Under the pieces are notes generated by a model. That model was not told where the DNA came from, did no database searches, and saw nothing but the letters and a program-made list of their open reading frames with translations. 64,000 bases of DNA from Cotesia glomerata (Eukaryota > Arthropoda > Insecta > Hymenoptera > Braconidae): the NCBI RefSeq assembly GCF_020080835.1, contig NC_058161.1:9117297-9181296 (forward strand), given 5' to 3'. The position numbers were made by a program, and so were the translations under genes. Shown here one piece after another: positions 60,140 to 64,000 of this stretch (positions are counted from its first letter, which is position 1; each line of letters opens with the position of its first letter).

Positions 60140-61174
60140 TTAAAATGGGCAACACATACTGCCGACATCAGACATATCCACGCAAGTGCCATTTGATAAG
60201 CAAACCATGCGCTGAAGAATTAAACTCCGTAAACTATGTTGGTCCATATTGTACTGGGATTTAACGAAGGTGTAAAGATTGTTCGTAAAGTTTTCTGGTA
60301 CCGTTAAATTCTGAAATTTATGATTATTTGAAGTAATTATTTATGTTAAACTAGGCGAAAAAAATTTTTTCATTTTTCTTAATTACCTTATAAATTCACT
60401 TACTTGGAATTTTTGTATTAAACTTTTGTCTATTCCCAAATCCTCAGGGGTGAATTTATTGTCTCGTGTAAATGGCGATGTTGTATTTTCAAAAATGACA
60501 TTTCCGAGGCAATAAGCTAAAAAATCTTCTCGCTCTATTTGAAATAAAGTTTAGTAAAATTGATGTAAAAAATAACGATTAGGATAATTTTATGAAAATT
60601 ATTTTGAAAAATTAGAAATTTGAATTTAAAGTACACTGAGAAAAAAAAATACTTTTATTAAGAAAATTTTCTTGATACAAGAATTCATGTTCTTGAAAAT
60701 TTTCAAGAATATATATTCTTAGCTCAAGAACTTGTTAAATTGATTGAAATAATTTTTACTTAATTTAAATAAAGCTATTCTCTTGTTTATTTATTATCCA
60801 AAGATAAATATTAATGCTCTTATCTTCAGAAATTAATAATTAATAATAATAAAATATTTGATCGTCATCGAATTTCTTGAATCAAGAAATTGTTAATTTA
60901 GTAAAAGTATTTTTTTTTCTTAGTGTAATTGAATAATTTTTTTTAAATTTGTATTTTACTGCAAATTTAAAAATTTTACAAATAACAGAATAAAAATAAA
61001 AATTTGAATTTATTCAAAGACCCTGATTATTATATCTATAAAAAAATATTTTAATATTTTAATACCTTCTTTTGGTAAAGACAGAAATAAATGTTGTCCA
61101 GGAGGAGTTTCTGCTTCAGTAAAGCCATAACATCCAACTATTAAAGTTGTGAATATTAAATAACAAATATTCAT
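60140..61174 (-). CDS. Small secreted protein with Cys-containing C-terminus, family unknown
   Basis: Exons 61174-61066, 60534-60404 and 60310-60140 join in frame to 136 residues. Residues 1-21 (MNICYLIFTTLIVGCYGFTEA) are a clear signal peptide. The mature part is hydrophilic, carries one Cys in DFLAYCLGNV, several N-glycosylation sequons (NTT, NLT, NFT, NGT) and ends with four Cys in VCLSNGTCVDMSDVGSMCC. There is no membrane anchor, so secretion is expected. I do not recognise a family; venom component, effector or ordinary haemolymph protein are all open. Intron 1 carries a MITE at 60632-60927. The ATG at 61174 is the only one that yields the signal peptide. Confidence 0.75.
60632..60927. 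mobile_element. MITE, TACACTGA-type ends, copy 3
   Basis: Starts TACACTGAGAAAAAAAAATA and ends TATTTTTTTTTCTTAGTGTA, inverted copies of each other for about 30 bases (ACTTTTATTAA / TTAGTAAAAGT). The interior repeats CTTGAAAATTTTCAAGAA and TCTTGAATCAAGAAAT. 296 bp, inserted in intron 1 of the small secreted protein gene. Confidence 0.88.
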
Positions 61175-64000
61175 TTTTTATTTTTTATAAGATTCTTTAT
61201 TCCTAAAAGCCAATATTCAAATATATACATATATATTTAGATATTTTAAGACAATAATATTATATATTTATTTCTCGTTATACCGAAGCAACAACAAACA
61301 AACAATTTTATTCAAAAACTTACTTCTATTCGTAAGGTTAATCACTGATCTCGATGAACTGACAAGTTTCTGAAGAAATAACGATATCATACAAATATAT
61401 ATCGGTACGATTACTAAAATCTTAATCCTTGATAGTATCACAAAAAATAGCAATAGCAAATCCGAGTTATATTTCATATTTCAAGAATTAATACTTAAAA
61501 AAATTGATTTTAAATTATATTTGCACTCGAAATTTAAAAATATTTTTCATAATAATGTTTGTATGCATATTTCTCAATTATGAGAATGAAAATGAAATGT
61601 TTTGTACAAATCAAACGATTATACGCACATTATTATTAATTTAAAGTTATGTATTTATAAATTATAATTCGTTAAATCCCTCGATATCTTAAGGGGTCAT
61701 AAATAATGATAAATAACAATAAATATATCAAGCAAAATGCTGTAAATAAAGATAAGAAAATTGTATTACATAGATACATTTTCTGTATTAAAAATTATCA
61801 TTCATTTTTTATAGTTTTTATATTTTTTTGTTATCAATAAGTAAAAAAAAATTTAATATTTTATAAAAGATAATTTTTAAGTTTTTTACTCTCTGCAGAG
61901 AAAATTGAAAATTTTCAAAAATTAAGAAATTTTTTGTCTTCAGTTTAACTAAAAAAATTGAATTTTTATTCAATTTTGCTGTTGCGAGAGTTTCATTGCT
62001 TAATTTGATATTCTTGTGGATTTTTATTTGAATGAAATTATTGAACAGCATCTAATTATTTTGCCGATTGAATTCAAAATTTGATAACAATATTTATATT
62101 TTTTTTTTAAATTTGTTGATTCTCTTAAGGCATAGGGATCGGTAACCCAGAGCATGAACTTCGCTTGAAGTGGGTATGTCCTCGTACATTGTCTAATTAA
62201 ACGCTAGTATCAATCTGTCTACCAAAATTGTTGGGACGTTCTTCATATTGTTAGTAGTATCATATTATTTTGGTACCGACTTAATTTTTTATTCCCCAGT
62301 TAATAATTCTTCAACTAAAAGATCCTTTCTGTTCTGATGCGGTTTCATACTTTCTTTCTGGTATACATTTATGAATTTAATTGTATTTTGCTTAATAATA
62401 CTTACTCATTTGCTAAAGACTGGTCAAATGAGTCTAAGGATTATTATTTGAGTCAGTATAACTCAAGAGTTATTTTTTTTTTTTTATAGATACAGCGCTA
62501 AGGTCTCAACATTAGTTTTAAATAAGATTTGTTTTGTTTATAGTGCTTACCTGCTTTAGATTAAGGGGTCGAGGCAAAGCGGGTTTTCGACGGATCTTTA
62601 TTTTTCGGTAATAAATAATTATTTGTTACAAAATAACATGGTTTCATGGTTTCATTGTGAAGTTCGATAACTCTTTTATCGAATAGTACCAAATATGTAC
62701 GTATAGTTAAAAGTTAAAATTTATGAGTTTTCAAGATTAATTTACCCGCTTTAGGTCACCTTTCCTTACGTTGTTATAAAATTTTTATGGAAGCTTTTTT
62801 TCACATCATTTAAATTTTTCATTATCAAAACTTAAAAAATGATAGATTAAAATTAAAATTTCAAAGAAAATTACCTAAAAATTGATCGTCCGAAAACAAA
62901 TTCTCAGTTTAGATATAATTAAATTTAAAAATCACAGACCCGACTATGATTTGTAACTTAATAACAAGCTAAGTATTATTAAATTATTATAAAAAATCAT
63001 TTGTCTAATTTAGCAGTTAACTTCAATAGCGAAATGCTTTATACTCGATTAAATATGAAGTTCACATGAAGTATAACTTTCCAATAAATTTTAAATGCAC
63101 TTGTTTTTTCCATACTGGTCATTCACATTCGTGTCTACCAAACCATTATTATTATTATGATTTTACTAGTGTCTATGTTATATAACTATGTGTATATAGT
63201 TGTCTATATATATAGGAGAAACCCACCTTACACCCTTACATTTCGAATAATTAACGAATTCGTGGGATAGTGCAGCCATAGACAATATGCTACTCTAGAT
63301 ATATCTATCTCCAGACTCGAGACACTAAACTCATCCTGTATTTCTCTTTAGCATCAGCAAGGGTAAAGGCAAAGAGAGTAAAGGTACTCTTATGTATGTA
63401 CTCCGTATCATACATATATATAGTGACCAAAAGATGTATATATGAGTGGGAGTATAAACGTTATTTTACCAGACTTATTCTATTATTTACACCATTTTTT
63501 TCATTCTTTTTATAACGACAATGCTACAAATAAATTATCACCAAAAAAAATGAAGAAAATGTATTTCTTAGATTTTTTTATTGAAAGCTACAAAAAGTAA
63601 CAAGACGGGTTATATATTTATTTTTTATGACATCGATTTTTAACAAAGTAAAAATATGATAAAAATAAAGCAATTTTTATTATTATAAAAATTAATAATT
63701 CATAAATTTATGAGAATAAGGAAAATTTTGTGACAGGCATACTTTTATTTCAAAAGAGATTTTTATGTCTAGTTAAATTTAGTATAATCAAAAAGGTCTT
63801 GATTGAAATTTTTACCTTTTGACGACTTTATATATTTTTAGCGATAGTCAATTTTTTATGTCAAGTTTTTGAAGCAGTTTTGAATAGTTTATTGATTTTA
63901 TAAGTTTGCTCTGTTAAATTTTCCACTAAATTATTAGTAGTTGATTCTGTCATAGGAATATTAATTATTATTTTTTAAATTTATTTCAAAAGTATCCAAA
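61175..64000. other. A/T-rich region to the window end, no gene supported
   Basis: Includes the upstream region of the small secreted protein. The patch about 62125-62245 is less AT-rich than its surroundings (GGGATCGGTAACCCAGAGCA, CTTCGCTTGAAG) and could be an untranslated exon or RNA, but I cannot identify it. The remaining frames are A/T-driven. Confidence 0.45.

Noticed and set aside
1..64000. tRNA, rRNA, CRISPR or integrated viral segments
   Set aside because: I saw no tRNA B-box/cloverleaf, no rRNA stretches, no regular spacer-repeat array and no bracovirus-type gene or excision motif; absence is by eye only.

Overview
The window is nuclear DNA of an insect. It is very AT-rich, with short GT/AG introns, long homopolymer and di/trinucleotide runs, and many small fold-back repeats. 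The protein set (axonemal dynein intermediate chain, FKRP, GET3/ASNA1, a Kunitz-neurexin protein of the axotactin type, RalGPS) is animal and insect-like. The repeats suggest a hymenopteran, possibly a braconid parasitoid, but that is inference. A 100-N assembly gap lies at 12551-12650.

Layout. 1-3198: no convincing gene. 3199-4169 (-): a four-exon gene for a 178-residue protein of unknown function ending in a possible CaaX box. 4170-4962: probable shared promoter. 4963-8554 (+): twelve-exon axonemal dynein intermediate chain (DNAI1 type), with a fold-back repeat in its eighth intron. 9409-11114 (-): three-exon FKRP homologue. 12238-12550 (-): last two exons of the GET3/ASNA1 ATPase, cut off by the gap. 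12650-13926: repeat block (fold-back, TG microsatellite, dispersed repeat). 15814-16704 (-): secreted serine-protease homologue with all three catalytic residues replaced; its promoter and first exon are duplicated in inverted orientation at 17075-17283. 17623-18781 (-): two short coding 3' exons that could be alternative tails of the next gene. 19452-28712 (-): a 24-exon gene for an axotactin-like protein of about 2,030 residues (signal peptide, Kunitz, LamG/EGF units, fibrinogen-like segment, transmembrane helix, long cytoplasmic tail). 29316-29855 (-): decayed LINE ORF1-like fragment.

30000-49900 is mostly non-coding and repeat-rich. It holds one good orphan 5' coding exon (36750-36985), a CpG-rich promoter-like island (39775-39945), a 274-bp tandem duplication (40061-40613), a very young fold-back element (43497-43968), and several small MITE-like elements. 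RalGPS (RasGEF plus PH) is on the + strand from about 49962 to 57374; its first intron carries a cluster of three palindromes whose tips are GNA-triloop mini-hairpins. 60140-61174 (-): a small secreted cysteine-containing protein of unknown family. The remainder to 64000 shows no gene I can support.

The genes do not form one pathway. Points most worth following are the non-catalytic protease with its mirrored promoter and exon, the membrane-anchored axotactin with three candidate C-termini, the altered DxD motif of FKRP, and the triloop-tipped palindrome cluster. Coordinates of spliced genes were derived by hand from splice signals and reading-frame continuity and could be off by a base in places.
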